Shown piece after piece: positions 1 through 8,850 of a stretch of 64,000 bases of DNA. Under the pieces are notes generated by a model that was given only the letters and a program-made list of their open reading frames with translations, searched no databases and had not been told where the DNA came from. The stretch is from Grimontia kaedaensis. GTDB lineage: Bacteria > Pseudomonadota > Gammaproteobacteria > Enterobacterales > Vibrionaceae. Position 1 is the stretch's first letter. Each line of letters starts with the position of its first letter. The position numbers and the translations under genes are program-made. Location: contig NZ_CP082275.1 in assembly GCF_023746615.1 (NCBI RefSeq), positions 3,100,001 to 3,164,000 of the forward strand, written 5' to 3'.

Positions 1-183
1 CAGTAAAATTTGGTCGATACGCGCCAGCTGCACTTCCTGCTGCGTGGTTGGCTGCAGTGGCACCGCCATTGGCAACATATGCCAAGGCTGGTCTTTGTTC
101 ACTGAGTTGCCCGAGGTCACACAGCCTGACAACAGCAGTGCAGAGCCTAGAACCGTCAGTGGCAGCCAGTTAAGTTTTCGCAT
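1..183 (-). CDS. nlpI: Lipoprotein NlpI, N-terminal part (cut by window edge)
   Basis: The first 61 codons of a gene that continues past the left edge. The product starts MRKLNW, has a hydrophobic stretch and a lipobox LLSGC with the lipidated cysteine at residue 21, so it is a secreted lipoprotein. The next residues and the position directly downstream of pnp match NlpI, a TPR-repeat outer-membrane lipoprotein that in E. coli acts as an adaptor for periplasmic proteases and peptidoglycan hydrolases. The TPR repeats lie outside the window, so the identification rests on the N-terminus and on the pnp-nlpI gene order. A pnp terminator separates the two genes, so nlpI probably has its own promoter or relies on readthrough. 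Confidence 0.85.
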   Translation of the reverse strand, partial: MRKLNWLPLTVLGSALLLSGCVTSGNSVNKDQPWHMLPMAVPLQPTTQQEVQLARIDQILL

Positions 184-207
184 TAGCGCTTCTCTCCTGA
201 AAAACAA

Positions 208-228
208 AAAGGGGGCATTGCCCCCTTT
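208..228 (-). terminator. Rho-independent terminator after pnp
   Basis: On the minus strand an 8-bp GC-rich stem (AAAGGGGG / CCCCCTTT) is followed by a T-rich tail. It lies about 35 bp past the pnp stop and before nlpI. Confidence 0.85.
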
Positions 229-261
229 GTTATACCGTGTTTCACGCTAAAGCGTAAACCG

Positions 262-2391
262 TTATGCGTCAGCTTCTGGCTGTGCGTCAGTTTCTGAAGC
301 TTCCGGCGCTTGCTCTACCGCTTCTTTCATTGACAGACGGATACGACCCTGACGGTCGATTTCCAGAACCTTAACCTGTACTTCCTGACCCATTTCAACG
401 TAGTCAGACACTTTCTCGATGCGCTTATCAGCCACTTGAGAAATGTGTACCAAGCCTTCTTTGGTGCCGATAACAGACACGAAGCAACCGAAGTCTACGA
501 TACGAGTGACTTTACCTGTGTAGATACGACCTACTTCCACTTCTGCAGTCAGCGCTTCGATGCGCGCGATAGCCGCTTTCGCTTTCTCGCCGTCGGTTGC
601 TGCGATCTTCACAGTACCGTCGTCTTCGATTTCGATAGTGGTTTCAGTTTCTTCAGTCAGCGCACGGATAACCGCACCGCCTTTACCGATGACATCTTTG
701 ATCTTCTCTGGGTTGATCTTGATGGTATGGATACGTGGTGCGAATTCAGAGATATCGTCACGTGCAGAAGAGATAGCCTGATCCATCACGCTCAAGATGT
801 GCAGACGCGCACCTTTTGCTTGGTTCAGAGCGATCTGCATAATCTCTTTGGTGATACCTTCGATCTTGATGTCCATCTGCAGTGCAGTCACACCGTCGTC
901 AGTACCTGCTACTTTGAAGTCCATGTCGCCCAGGTGGTCTTCGTCACCCAGGATGTCAGACAGAACAACAAAATCCTCGCCTTCTTTCACAAGACCCATC
1001 GCGATACCCGCAACAGATTTCTTGATTGGTACACCTGCGTCCATCAGCGCCAGCGATGAACCACAAACAGACGCCATTGAAGAAGAACCGTTAGATTCAG
1101 TGATTTCAGATACTACGCGAACCGTGTATGGGAATTCTTCCTGAGATGGCATCACTGACTGGATACCACGCTTCGCCAGTTTACCGTGGCCGATTTCACG
1201 ACGCTTAGGAGAGCCAACAAAGCCGGTCTCACCTACACAGTACGGAGGGAAGTTGTAGTGGAACAGGAAGTTATCCGTTGTTTCACCAGTGATTGAGTCG
1301 ATGATTTGCGCATCACGCTGAGTACCCAGAGTTGCCGTTACCAGCGCCTGAGTTTCACCACGGGTGAACAGTGAAGAACCGTGGGTACGTGGCAGAACGC
1401 CAGTACGAACGTCCAGTGCACGAACCATGTCTTTCTCACGACCGTCGATACGTGGTTCACCAGCAATGATACGGCTACGTACTACGTTCTTCTCAAGGCT
1501 GTACAGCATGCCTTGGATTTCACGTGCGTCCAGCGTCTCGTCTTGCTCAAGCAGTTGCTCTTTCACGCTTGACTTGATTTCGCCAACACGGTCGTAACGC
1601 GCCATTTTCTCAGTGATTTGGTACGCTTCGGTGAATTGTGCTTCAGCCAGTTCAGCAACACGCGCTTTCAGCTCGGTGTTCACTTCTGGTGCAGTCCAAT
1701 CCCAAGCTGGAGTAGCAACTTCTGCTGCGAACTCGTTGATAGCCTGAATAACCACTTGCTGTTGATCGTGACCGAACACCACCGCTTGCAGCATTTGCTC
1801 TTCAGACAGACGGTCAGCTTCTGATTCAACCATCAGAACTGCGCCTTCAGTACCAGCAACAACCAGATCCAGACGGCTGTTCTCAAGCTCTGTGTTGCTT
1901 GGGTTCAGTACCAACTCATCGTTGATGAAACCAACGCGTGCAGCACCGATTGGGCCGTTGAATGGGATGCCAGAAATCGCCAGCGCCGCAGAAGTACCAA
2001 TCATGGTCACGATGTCTGGGCTAACGTTCGGGTTTACAGAAACCACAGTCGCGATAACCTGCACTTCGTTTTTAAAGTTGTCAGGGAACAGCGGACGGAT
2101 TGGACGGTCGATCAGACGCGCAGTCAGGGTTTCGCCTTCAGAAGGGCGACCTTCACGCTTGAAGAAACCACCTGGGATTTTACCTGCCGCGTAAGTACGC
2201 TCTTGGTAGTTAACAGTCAGAGGGAAGAAGTCTTGACCTTCAACCGCTTCTTTTTTACCAACAACAGAAACGAATACTGAAGTATCGTCCATGCTAACCA
2301 TAACTGCAGCAGTAGCCTGGCGAGCCATTACGCCAGTTTCCAAAGTCACGGTGTGGTTACCGTACTGGAACGTTTTTACGATTGGATTCAC
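262..2391 (-). CDS. pnp: Polyribonucleotide nucleotidyltransferase (PNPase)
   Basis: The 709-residue product matches the usual family length (711 in E. coli). It degrades RNA 3'-to-5' by phosphorolysis and is a partner of the RNA degradosome in the cytoplasm. Two RNase PH domains (about residues 12-145 and 325-460) are followed by a KH domain with the GKGG loop near residue 566 and a C-terminal S1 domain ending about residue 690. The catalytic aspartates are visible in DILGDEDHLGDMDF. The tail after S1 is short and acidic. The start MNPIVKTFQYG agrees with homologues. The gene follows rpsO, with a terminator and a long leader hairpin between them, the layout known for PNPase autocontrol by RNase III. 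Confidence 0.98.
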   Translation of the reverse strand: MNPIVKTFQYGNHTVTLETGVMARQATAAVMVSMDDTSVFVSVVGKKEAVEGQDFFPLTVNYQERTYAAGKIPGGFFKREGRPSEGETLTARLIDRPIRPLFPDNFKNEVQVIATVVSVNPNVSPDIVTMIGTSAALAISGIPFNGPIGAARVGFINDELVLNPSNTELENSRLDLVVAGTEGAVLMVESEADRLSEEQMLQAVVFGHDQQQVVIQAINEFAAEVATPAWDWTAPEVNTELKARVAELAEAQFTEAYQITEKMARYDRVGEIKSSVKEQLLEQDETLDAREIQGMLYSLEKNVVRSRIIAGEPRIDGREKDMVRALDVRTGVLPRTHGSSLFTRGETQALVTATLGTQRDAQIIDSITGETTDNFLFHYNFPPYCVGETGFVGSPKRREIGHGKLAKRGIQSVMPSQEEFPYTVRVVSEITESNGSSSMASVCGSSLALMDAGVPIKKSVAGIAMGLVKEGEDFVVLSDILGDEDHLGDMDFKVAGTDDGVTALQMDIKIEGITKEIMQIALNQAKGARLHILSVMDQAISSARDDISEFAPRIHTIKINPEKIKDVIGKGGAVIRALTEETETTIEIEDDGTVKIAATDGEKAKAAIARIEALTAEVEVGRIYTGKVTRIVDFGCFVSVIGTKEGLVHISQVADKRIEKVSDYVEMGQEVQVKVLEIDRQGRIRLSMKEAVEQAPEASETDAQPEADA

Positions 2392-2456
2392 GGGAGATTC
2401 CTTGTAGTTGTGCGCGAATACGCGCGGTTTTACTTTTCTTTCAAAGGTCTCACCAA

Positions 2457-2512
2457 TCGCGACTAATGAGAAAGTTTTCGCCTTGGCTGGAAAGCTTTCT
2501 CAATAGTCGCGA
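2457..2512 (-). promoter_or_regulatory. pnp leader hairpin, probable RNase III site
   Basis: Positions 2457-2474 and 2495-2512 form an 18-bp stem with one mismatch, closing a 20-nt loop, 66 bp before the pnp start. In E. coli RNase III cleaves a stem in the pnp leader and PNPase then destabilises its own mRNA. The equivalent position and length suggest the same control here. Cleavage itself is inferred. Confidence 0.8.
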
Positions 2513-2558
2513 CCTGATGGTCGACTTCGTTGACTGTGAGTCCGATGAAAGCGCCAAC

Positions 2559-2564
2559 ATTATA
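2559..2564 (-). promoter_or_regulatory. Candidate pnp promoter (-10 box TATAAT)
   Basis: A perfect TATAAT on the minus strand, preceded by GTG, lies upstream of the leader hairpin. The sequence 17 bp further upstream (TTACCG) is a weak -35. Transcription from here would give a leader of about 160 nt that includes the whole hairpin. The remaining part of this 400-bp gap holds only the rpsO terminator. Confidence 0.5.
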
Positions 2565-2738
2565 CACGGCTACACGATGAACGGTAACGTGAGACCGTAA
2601 GTTTCGTGCGTAAATGCCACAAAAATCTACGGATGTTGAAGGTTTATCCGCAATCGCCCTTTTAGGTATTGTGCGGAAAGCGAACCGAAGGCTAAGCCTA
2701 GTCTAAGGGAGGAGGTTTCGGGGAGCAAAAACGAGAAA

Positions 2739-2757
2739 AGGAGCCACAAGGGCTCCT
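2739..2757 (-). terminator. Terminator after rpsO
   Basis: On the minus strand the stem AGGAGCC / GGCTCCT is followed by TTTCTCGTTTTT, about 35 bp past the rpsO stop. Partial readthrough would feed pnp, as in E. coli. Confidence 0.85.
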
Positions 2758-2791
2758 CTTCGGAATGCGATACTTAAAAGCCAAAGGCTTA

Positions 2792-3061
2792 TTAGCGGCG
2801 CAGACCCAGACGCTTGATCAGCTCCAGGTAACGGTCAGCATCTTTACCTTTCAGGTAGTCAAGAAGCTTACGACGGCGAGAAACCATGCGCAGCAGACCG
2901 CGACGGCTGTGGTGGTCACCTTTGTGCTCAGCGAAGTGGCCTTGCAGGTGGTTGATAGAAGCAGTCAGCAGAGCTACTTGTACTTCTGGAGAACCAGTGT
3001 CGTTTGCGCCTTGCGCGTATTCAGCAACGATTGCTGCTTTAGTTTCTGCATTCAGAGACAT
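2792..3061 (-). CDS. rpsO: 30S ribosomal protein S15
   Basis: The 89-residue product MSLNAETKAAIVAEY... ends KRLGLRR and is the full length of bacterial S15, which binds 16S rRNA and the central domain of the small subunit. The conserved core HHSRRGL is visible. It lies between truB and pnp, as in E. coli, with its own promoter upstream and a terminator downstream. The first Met after a purine-rich stretch is taken as the start and matches homologues. Confidence 0.98.
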   Translation of the reverse strand: MSLNAETKAAIVAEYAQGANDTGSPEVQVALLTASINHLQGHFAEHKGDHHSRRGLLRMVSRRRKLLDYLKGKDADRYLELIKRLGLRR

Positions 3062-3135
3062 AGTCTTTTCCTAAATGTAAAAGGTTTTAATTTGTGTCAG
3101 CCAATCTCTGATTCAGCCGACACCCGAGGCGGCGA

Positions 3136-3164
3136 ATTCTACAGCGATTCCCAACATAAGGCAA
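3136..3164 (-). promoter_or_regulatory. Candidate rpsO promoter
   Basis: Minus-strand -35 TTGCCT (3159-3164) and -10 TAGAAT (3136-3141) are separated by 17 bp. They sit in the truB-rpsO gap about 75 bp before the rpsO start. Confidence 0.7.
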
Positions 3165-3192
3165 CCGCTGCAGGCTTCATCACGCCATAAAT

Positions 3193-4143
3193 TTATACGT
3201 CGTGCGTACGCACCAAACGGCGCGGCTTCAACATGCCCTCAGCATCGATTTCACCGACACCGATAAAGGCATTGTCTTCACCCATGGTCACACGGACGAC
3301 TTCGCCTTCTGCAGGCGCATTTGGGATTTGAACGGCCTGGCCTTGCAGTGCGTAACTCGCCACCACTGGCAACAAGTTCACTTCACGCAAATCCTGTACA
3401 GCAGTATCCAGTGGCAGAAGCAGTGGATCCAGCAACTCACGCGGCTGAATGTCTTGCTCGCGAGCTTGTTCAAGCAGCGCTTCCAATTGCTCAAGCGTCA
3501 CCATTTTCTCGTATGGATAGCCTGAAACGCCAGTACGGCGCAGCATGGTCACGTGTGCACCACAGCCCAGCATCTCACCCAAGTCGTCAACGATAGTGCG
3601 GATGTAAGTGCCTTTCGAGCAATGGACTTCCATCTCAACTTCATGACCTTCAAAGCGTAGCAGTGAGATTTCGTACACAGTGATCTTGCGGGCTTCACGC
3701 GGGACTTCGATACCTTTGCGGGCATATTCGTAAAGCGGCTTACCTTCGTACTTCAATGCTGAGAACATCGAAGGAACTTGCATGGTTTCACCACGGAACG
3801 ACGCTATGCTGCGCTCCAGATCACCCATGCTCACTTTCACTTCACGGGTTTCAACCACTTCACCGTCAGAATCTGAGGTGTTCGTGCGCTCGCCAAGCTT
3901 GGCAATCACACGGTAGCGTTTGTCAGAATCGAGAAGGAACTGCGAGAACTTGGTCGCTTCACCGAAGCAAATTGGCAGCATACCGGTTGCCAGTGGATCC
4001 AATGCACCGGTATGGCCTGCTTTTTCAGCGAAGTAGATGTTTTTAACTTTCTGTAACGCGGAGTTCGATGTAATGCCTGTCGGCTTATCCAGCAGGATAA
4101 TGCCGTCGACAGGGCGTCCGCGACGACGTGGACGGCGACCCAT
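3193..4143 (-). CDS. truB: tRNA pseudouridine(55) synthase TruB
   Basis: The 316-residue enzyme converts U55 in the T-arm of tRNAs to pseudouridine. The catalytic motif GHTGALDPLATGMLPI is present with the nucleophile Asp49. A C-terminal PUA-like region ends GEIDAEGMLKPRRLVRT. The N-terminus is rich in arginine (GRRPRRRGRP), as in enterobacterial TruB. Its ATG shares one base with the rbfA stop (TAATG), which indicates translational coupling in the rimP-nusA-infB-rbfA-truB operon. Confidence 0.97.
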   Translation of the reverse strand: MGRRPRRRGRPVDGIILLDKPTGITSNSALQKVKNIYFAEKAGHTGALDPLATGMLPICFGEATKFSQFLLDSDKRYRVIAKLGERTNTSDSDGEVVETREVKVSMGDLERSIASFRGETMQVPSMFSALKYEGKPLYEYARKGIEVPREARKITVYEISLLRFEGHEVEMEVHCSKGTYIRTIVDDLGEMLGCGAHVTMLRRTGVSGYPYEKMVTLEQLEALLEQAREQDIQPRELLDPLLLPLDTAVQDLREVNLLPVVASYALQGQAVQIPNAPAEGEVVRVTMGEDNAFIGVGEIDAEGMLKPRRLVRTHDV

Positions 4144-4535
4144 TACTCTTCTTCTCCGTTTTCATCCACACGGCGCTCTTCGTCTGATTTCACGGCTTGA
4201 GAAACCAGGTTGGAGATACGCATACCTTCTGTAAGTGATTCATCAAAGAAGAAAGTAATTTCAGGAGTGACACGCAGACGAATCGCTTTGCCCAGCAGGC
4301 TTCGGATGTAGCCAGTTGCTTCTTGAAGCGCTTCAAGACCACCTTGTGGGGTTTGCTCACCCATAGTCAGGAAAGTCACGAATACTTTTGCGTAAGCCAG
4401 ATCACGGGACACTTCTACGCCGGAAACTGTGACCATACCAATGCGTGGATCTTTAATTTCGCGTTGCAGGATCAGGGCAATTTCTTTTTGCAACTGCTGC
4501 GACACGCGTTGAGTGCGGCTAAATTCTTTTGCCAT
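4143..4535 (-). CDS. rbfA: 30S ribosome-binding factor RbfA
   Basis: The 130-residue cold-shock ribosome maturation factor binds late 30S precursors near 16S helix 1. The family core RTQRVSQQLQKEIA and DPRIGMVTVSGVEVSRDLAYAKVFV is intact, and the C-terminus is acidic. It lies between infB and truB in the usual order. The 85-bp gap to infB carries a strong G/C hairpin. The stop overlaps the truB start by one base. Confidence 0.96.
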   Translation of the reverse strand: MAKEFSRTQRVSQQLQKEIALILQREIKDPRIGMVTVSGVEVSRDLAYAKVFVTFLTMGEQTPQGGLEALQEATGYIRSLLGKAIRLRVTPEITFFFDESLTEGMRISNLVSQAVKSDEERRVDENGEEE

Positions 4536-4558
4536 AACGCTCTTCTCTCATAAGAAAT

Positions 4559-4586
4559 GGGGGGAAAGCGCTGAGCACTTCCCCCC
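4559..4586 (-). repeat. Strong hairpin between infB and rbfA
   Basis: Six G and six C residues form the base of a stem (GGGGGGAA...TTCCCCCC) in the infB-rbfA gap. No T-run follows on the minus strand, so it is more likely an mRNA processing or stability element than a terminator. Confidence 0.6.
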
Positions 4587-4620
4587 ATGGTGTTTATAAA
4601 CAACCTGTTACAGTCGGTTA

Positions 4621-7320
4621 TTATTCGATAGTACGTTTCACTTCGACGATTTCGAATACTTCGATTTGGTCGCCTACACGTACATCGTTGTAGTTCTTAA
4701 CGCCGATACCACACTCGTAACCTTTCGCCACTTCTTGTACGTCGTCTTTAAAGCGACGCAGTGACTCAAGCTCACCTTCGTAGATAACCACGTTATCGCG
4801 CAGTACGCGGATTGGGTTGTTACGCTTGATGGTACCTTCAGTAACCATACAGCCTGCAATTGCGCCCAGTTTCGGTGACTTAAACACGTCACGTACTTCT
4901 GCCAGACCCATGATTTCTTGTTTGAACTCAGGTGCCAGCATGCCGCTCATCGCTTGTTTCACTTCGTCGATCAGTGCGTAAATCACTGAGTAGTAACGAA
5001 GATCCAGGCTTTCAGCGTCGATGGTCTTACGTGCAGATGCATCAGCACGTACGTTAAAGCCAACCAGAATCGCGTTCGATGCTGCTGCCAGTACTGCGTC
5101 AGTTTCAGTGATTGCGCCCACACCAGAGCCAACAATCTTCACTTTCACTTCGTCGGTAGACAGTTTCACCAGTGAGTCAGCAATCGCTTCAACCGAACCT
5201 TGTACGTCTGCTTTCAGAACGATGTTCAGTTCAGACACTTCGCCTTCAGCCATGTTAGAGAACATGTTCTCCAGCTTCGCTTTCTGCTGGCGAGCCAGTT
5301 TCACGTCGCGGAACTTACCTTGGCGGTAAAGTGCTACTTCACGTGCTTTACGCTCGTCACGTACTACAGTCGCTTCGTCACCCGCTTGAGGAACACCTGA
5401 CAGACCCAGAATTTCCACAGGGATAGATGGACCTGCTTCGTCAATTTCTTTACCGTTCTCGTCGCGCATCGCACGAACACGACCATATTCCAGGCCACAC
5501 AGAACGATATCGCCACGCTTCAGCGTACCTTCCTGAACCAGAACAGTTGCTACTGGACCACGGCCTTTATCCAGACGTGATTCAACAACCACACCACTCG
5601 CCATGCCATCACGTACTGCTTCAAGTTCCAGAACTTCTGATTGCAGCAGGATAGCTTCCAGCAGCGCATCAATGTTCAGACCTTGCTTCGCAGAAACGTG
5701 AACAAACATGTTCTCGCCGCCCCAGTCTTCCGGGATAACGTTGTGCTGCGCCAGCTCATTCTTCACTTGGTCAGGGTTAGCTGCTTCTTTATCGATCTTG
5801 TTCACTGCAACAATCAGAGGAACTTCAGCCGCTTTCGCATGCTGGATTGCCTCGATAGTCTGTGGCATTACACCATCGTCTGCAGCAACAACAAGAACAA
5901 CGATGTCCGTTGCTTTCGCACCACGAGCACGCATAGACGTAAACGCTGCGTGTCCAGGAGTATCCAGGAAGGTGATCATGCCATTGTCGGTTTCAACGTG
6001 GTATGCACCAATGTGCTGGGTAATACCACCCGCTTCGCCCGATGCAACGTGCGCTTTACGGATGTAGTCCAGCAGCGATGTCTTACCGTGGTCAACGTGA
6101 CCCATGATAGTAACAACTGGCGCACGTGGCTCACGAATCGCATCACCGTCACGATCTGACAGTACTGATTCTTCCAGCTCGTTTTCCTTACGAAGAACAA
6201 CCTTGTGGCCCATTTCTTCAGCTACCAGCTGAGCGGTTTCCTGATCGATAACCTGGTTGATGGTTGCCATTGCACCCATCTTCATCATGGCCTTGATCAC
6301 TTCGGTCGCTTTCACTGCCATCTTGTTTGCAAGTTCAGCAACAGTGATAGTTTCGCCGATTTCTACATCACGGGTAACTTTCTGAGCAGGCTTCTGGAAG
6401 CCGTGCTGCATTGAGGTTGGCTTAGCCATACGGCCTTTGATCTTGCCACCCTTACCACCGCGTGAACGAGAGGATGAGGAGTCATCTTTCTCTTGTGCTG
6501 ATTTTTTCTTCTTACGACGACGTGGTGCAGCTTCTTGACGGCGATCTGCTTCATCTTCTGCTTCACGTGCGTACTTCGACGTCGTGGTGTGGTGATCAGC
6601 TGTTTCCATTACTTCAACAGCAGCTGCGTCTTGTTGACTCCAGCGCTCTTCGTTCAACTCTGCCATTTTGCGTGCCTCTTCTAGCTGGCGCTGACTTTCT
6701 TCTTCAGCTTTACGCTTGGCTTCCTCTTCCTGGCGACGCTTGAGTTCATCAGCTTCTTTCTTTGCTTGCGCCTCAGCTGCTTCACGAGCTGCGGTTTCTT
6801 CCGCAGTTTCGCTTGAAGCTTTTACTTTCTCAGCCGCAATACGTGCTTTTTCTTCTGCTTCGCGCTTGGCCTTCTCTTCAGCCTCACGTTTTGCTTTCTC
6901 TTCAGCTTCACGTTTCGCTGCTTCTTCAGCCTCACGACGTGCCTTTTCCTCGGCTTCGCGTTGTGCTGCTTCTTCAGCTTCACGTTGTGCAGCTTCCTGA
7001 GCTACACGCTGTTCTTCCAGTTCACTGCGCTTCACGTAGGTGCGCTTTTTGCGTACTTCTACCTGAACATCCTTACTCTTTCCGCCAGCACCTGAAACAC
7101 TCAATGTGCTGCGTTTTTTGCGCTGTAACGTCAGTCGAGTTGGAGCGCTACCATCATCACCATGCTCACGCTTAAGGTGAGACAGTAAGGTTTGTTTCTC
7201 ATCTTGGCTTACATTGTCGTCTGCCGATTTCTGAATGCCTGCATCTTGAAATTGCTTCAGCAAACGTTCTACCGGCGTATCAATTTCGCTCGCCAGTGCT
7301 TTAACTGTAACCTCTGACAT
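4621..7320 (-). CDS. infB: Translation initiation factor IF-2
   Basis: The 899-residue GTPase delivers fMet-tRNA to the 30S P site. It has an N-terminal IF2N domain (1-50) and a long charged linker (about 100-300) dominated by REAEEKA-type repeats and arginine/lysine patches. A second IF2N-like domain (VTRDVEIGETITVAELANKM) precedes the G domain, with GHVDHGKT near residue 407, DTPGH and NKID. Domains II-IV end EIVEVKRTIE. Length is close to E. coli (890). It follows nusA by 21 bp in the same operon. In E. coli internal starts give shorter IF2 forms. I could not confirm equivalent sites here. Confidence 0.98.
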   Translation of the reverse strand: MSEVTVKALASEIDTPVERLLKQFQDAGIQKSADDNVSQDEKQTLLSHLKREHGDDGSAPTRLTLQRKKRSTLSVSGAGGKSKDVQVEVRKKRTYVKRSELEEQRVAQEAAQREAEEAAQREAEEKARREAEEAAKREAEEKAKREAEEKAKREAEEKARIAAEKVKASSETAEETAAREAAEAQAKKEADELKRRQEEEAKRKAEEESQRQLEEARKMAELNEERWSQQDAAAVEVMETADHHTTTSKYAREAEDEADRRQEAAPRRRKKKKSAQEKDDSSSSRSRGGKGGKIKGRMAKPTSMQHGFQKPAQKVTRDVEIGETITVAELANKMAVKATEVIKAMMKMGAMATINQVIDQETAQLVAEEMGHKVVLRKENELEESVLSDRDGDAIREPRAPVVTIMGHVDHGKTSLLDYIRKAHVASGEAGGITQHIGAYHVETDNGMITFLDTPGHAAFTSMRARGAKATDIVVLVVAADDGVMPQTIEAIQHAKAAEVPLIVAVNKIDKEAANPDQVKNELAQHNVIPEDWGGENMFVHVSAKQGLNIDALLEAILLQSEVLELEAVRDGMASGVVVESRLDKGRGPVATVLVQEGTLKRGDIVLCGLEYGRVRAMRDENGKEIDEAGPSIPVEILGLSGVPQAGDEATVVRDERKAREVALYRQGKFRDVKLARQQKAKLENMFSNMAEGEVSELNIVLKADVQGSVEAIADSLVKLSTDEVKVKIVGSGVGAITETDAVLAAASNAILVGFNVRADASARKTIDAESLDLRYYSVIYALIDEVKQAMSGMLAPEFKQEIMGLAEVRDVFKSPKLGAIAGCMVTEGTIKRNNPIRVLRDNVVIYEGELESLRRFKDDVQEVAKGYECGIGVKNYNDVRVGDQIEVFEIVEVKRTIE

Positions 7321-7341
7321 TCTGCTCCTCCTTTGCTGCGC

Positions 7342-8829
7342 TTAAGCTTCGTCGCTGAACCAGCAAATATTGCGCGCAGCCATAATCAGCTCGCCCGCTT
7401 TAACTTCATCCATTCCCTCGATATCCAGAAGATCATCTGTGCCTTGGTCAGCCAGATCTTCCAGAGTGCAAACGCCTTTCGACGCCAGGCGGAACGCCAT
7501 TTCACGATCCAAACCTTCCAGACCAAGCAAGTCTTCTGCTGGCTCTGCACCATCAAGGATTTCTTCTTTTGCCAACGCAATAGTGGTCAGTGCTTCTTTC
7601 GCGCGGTTACGCAATTCATCAACGGTGTCTTCATCCAGTCCATTGATTTCCAGAAGCTCTGCTGCTGGTACGTATGCCACTTCTTCTAACGTTGTGAAAC
7701 CTTCTTCGACCAGCACTGCTGCGAAGTCTTCGTCGATATCCAGGTGCTTGCTGAACAGTTCGATAGACTGACCAGCTTCTTCCTGATGCTTCTTCTGAAG
7801 ATCTTCAACGGTCATTACATTCAGTTCCCAGCCAGTCAGCTGAGAAGCCAGACGAACGTTTTGACCGTTACGGCCGATAGCCTGCGCCAGGTTGTCAGCT
7901 TCAACGGCGATGTCCATCGCGTGAGTGTCTTCGTCAACGATGATAGAAGCAACATCAGCTGGTGCCATCGCGTTAATAACGAATTGCGCTGGGTTATCGT
8001 CCCACAGAACGATATCGATACGCTCACCACCCAGCTCACCAGAAACAGCCTGAACACGCGCACCGCGCATGCCCACACACGCACCGACTGGGTCAATACG
8101 TTTGTCGTTGGTCTTCACCGCGATTTTTGCACGAGAGCCTGGATCACGAGCCGCGCCCATCACTTCGATCATTTCTTCGCCGATTTCTGGCACTTCAATA
8201 CGGAACAGTTCGATCAGCATTTCTGGCTTAGAGCGGGTCATGAATAGCTGGAAACCGCGCGCTTCTGGGCGTACAGCATACAGCAAACCACGAACGCGGT
8301 CGCCTGGACGGAAGTTTTCACGTGGCAGTTGATCGTCACGCTGGATTGCCGCTTCTGCGTTGTTACCCAGATCGACGATAATCACATCGCGATTTACTTT
8401 CTTGACCACACCAGTGATCAGCTCACCTTCGTTATCCATGAACTGCTCAACCACTTGGGCACGCTCTGCTTCACGTACTTTCTGCACGATCACTTGCTTA
8501 GCAGTTTGGGTCGTGATGCGGTCAAACGTCACTGATTCGATTTCGTCTTCAACGAAACCACCCAGATCCAGTGTTTCATCTTCAAATTGCGCCGCTTCCA
8601 ACGTGATTTCACGCGTTGGCAACGCCACTTCTTCTACCACCAACCAGCGGCGGAAGGTGTCAAACTCACCAGTTTTACGATCGATAGCAACACGTACATC
8701 GATGTCGGCTTCGTATTTTTTCTTTGTAGCTGTAGCCAGCGCCGTTTCCAGTGCTTCAAAAATGCGCTCACGTGGAACCGCTTTTTCGTTGGATACCGCT
8801 TCTACGACAGCCAAGATTTCTTTGTTCAT
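7342..8829 (-). CDS. nusA: Transcription termination/antitermination factor NusA
   Basis: The 495-residue protein binds RNA polymerase and modulates pausing, termination and antitermination. It contains an N-terminal RNAP-binding domain (1-125), an S1 domain (about 135-200, with VDLGNNAEAAI), two KH domains (VGACVGMRGARVQAV and AIGRNGQNVRLAS), and two acidic repeats at the C-terminus (about 365-495), the gammaproteobacterial arrangement. Length is identical to E. coli NusA. It lies between rimP and infB with gaps of about 20 bp. Confidence 0.98.
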   Translation of the reverse strand: MNKEILAVVEAVSNEKAVPRERIFEALETALATATKKKYEADIDVRVAIDRKTGEFDTFRRWLVVEEVALPTREITLEAAQFEDETLDLGGFVEDEIESVTFDRITTQTAKQVIVQKVREAERAQVVEQFMDNEGELITGVVKKVNRDVIIVDLGNNAEAAIQRDDQLPRENFRPGDRVRGLLYAVRPEARGFQLFMTRSKPEMLIELFRIEVPEIGEEMIEVMGAARDPGSRAKIAVKTNDKRIDPVGACVGMRGARVQAVSGELGGERIDIVLWDDNPAQFVINAMAPADVASIIVDEDTHAMDIAVEADNLAQAIGRNGQNVRLASQLTGWELNVMTVEDLQKKHQEEAGQSIELFSKHLDIDEDFAAVLVEEGFTTLEEVAYVPAAELLEINGLDEDTVDELRNRAKEALTTIALAKEEILDGAEPAEDLLGLEGLDREMAFRLASKGVCTLEDLADQGTDDLLDIEGMDEVKAGELIMAARNICWFSDEA

Positions 8830-8850
8830 GAACTAATGCCTCATTTAACC

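Noticed and set aside
436..1059. A 207-codon plus-strand frame within pnp
   Set aside because: It lies antisense to the well-conserved PNPase coding region, and its residues (rich in Cys, Phe, Asp) look like a shadow of codon bias. No ribosome site or family match was seen.
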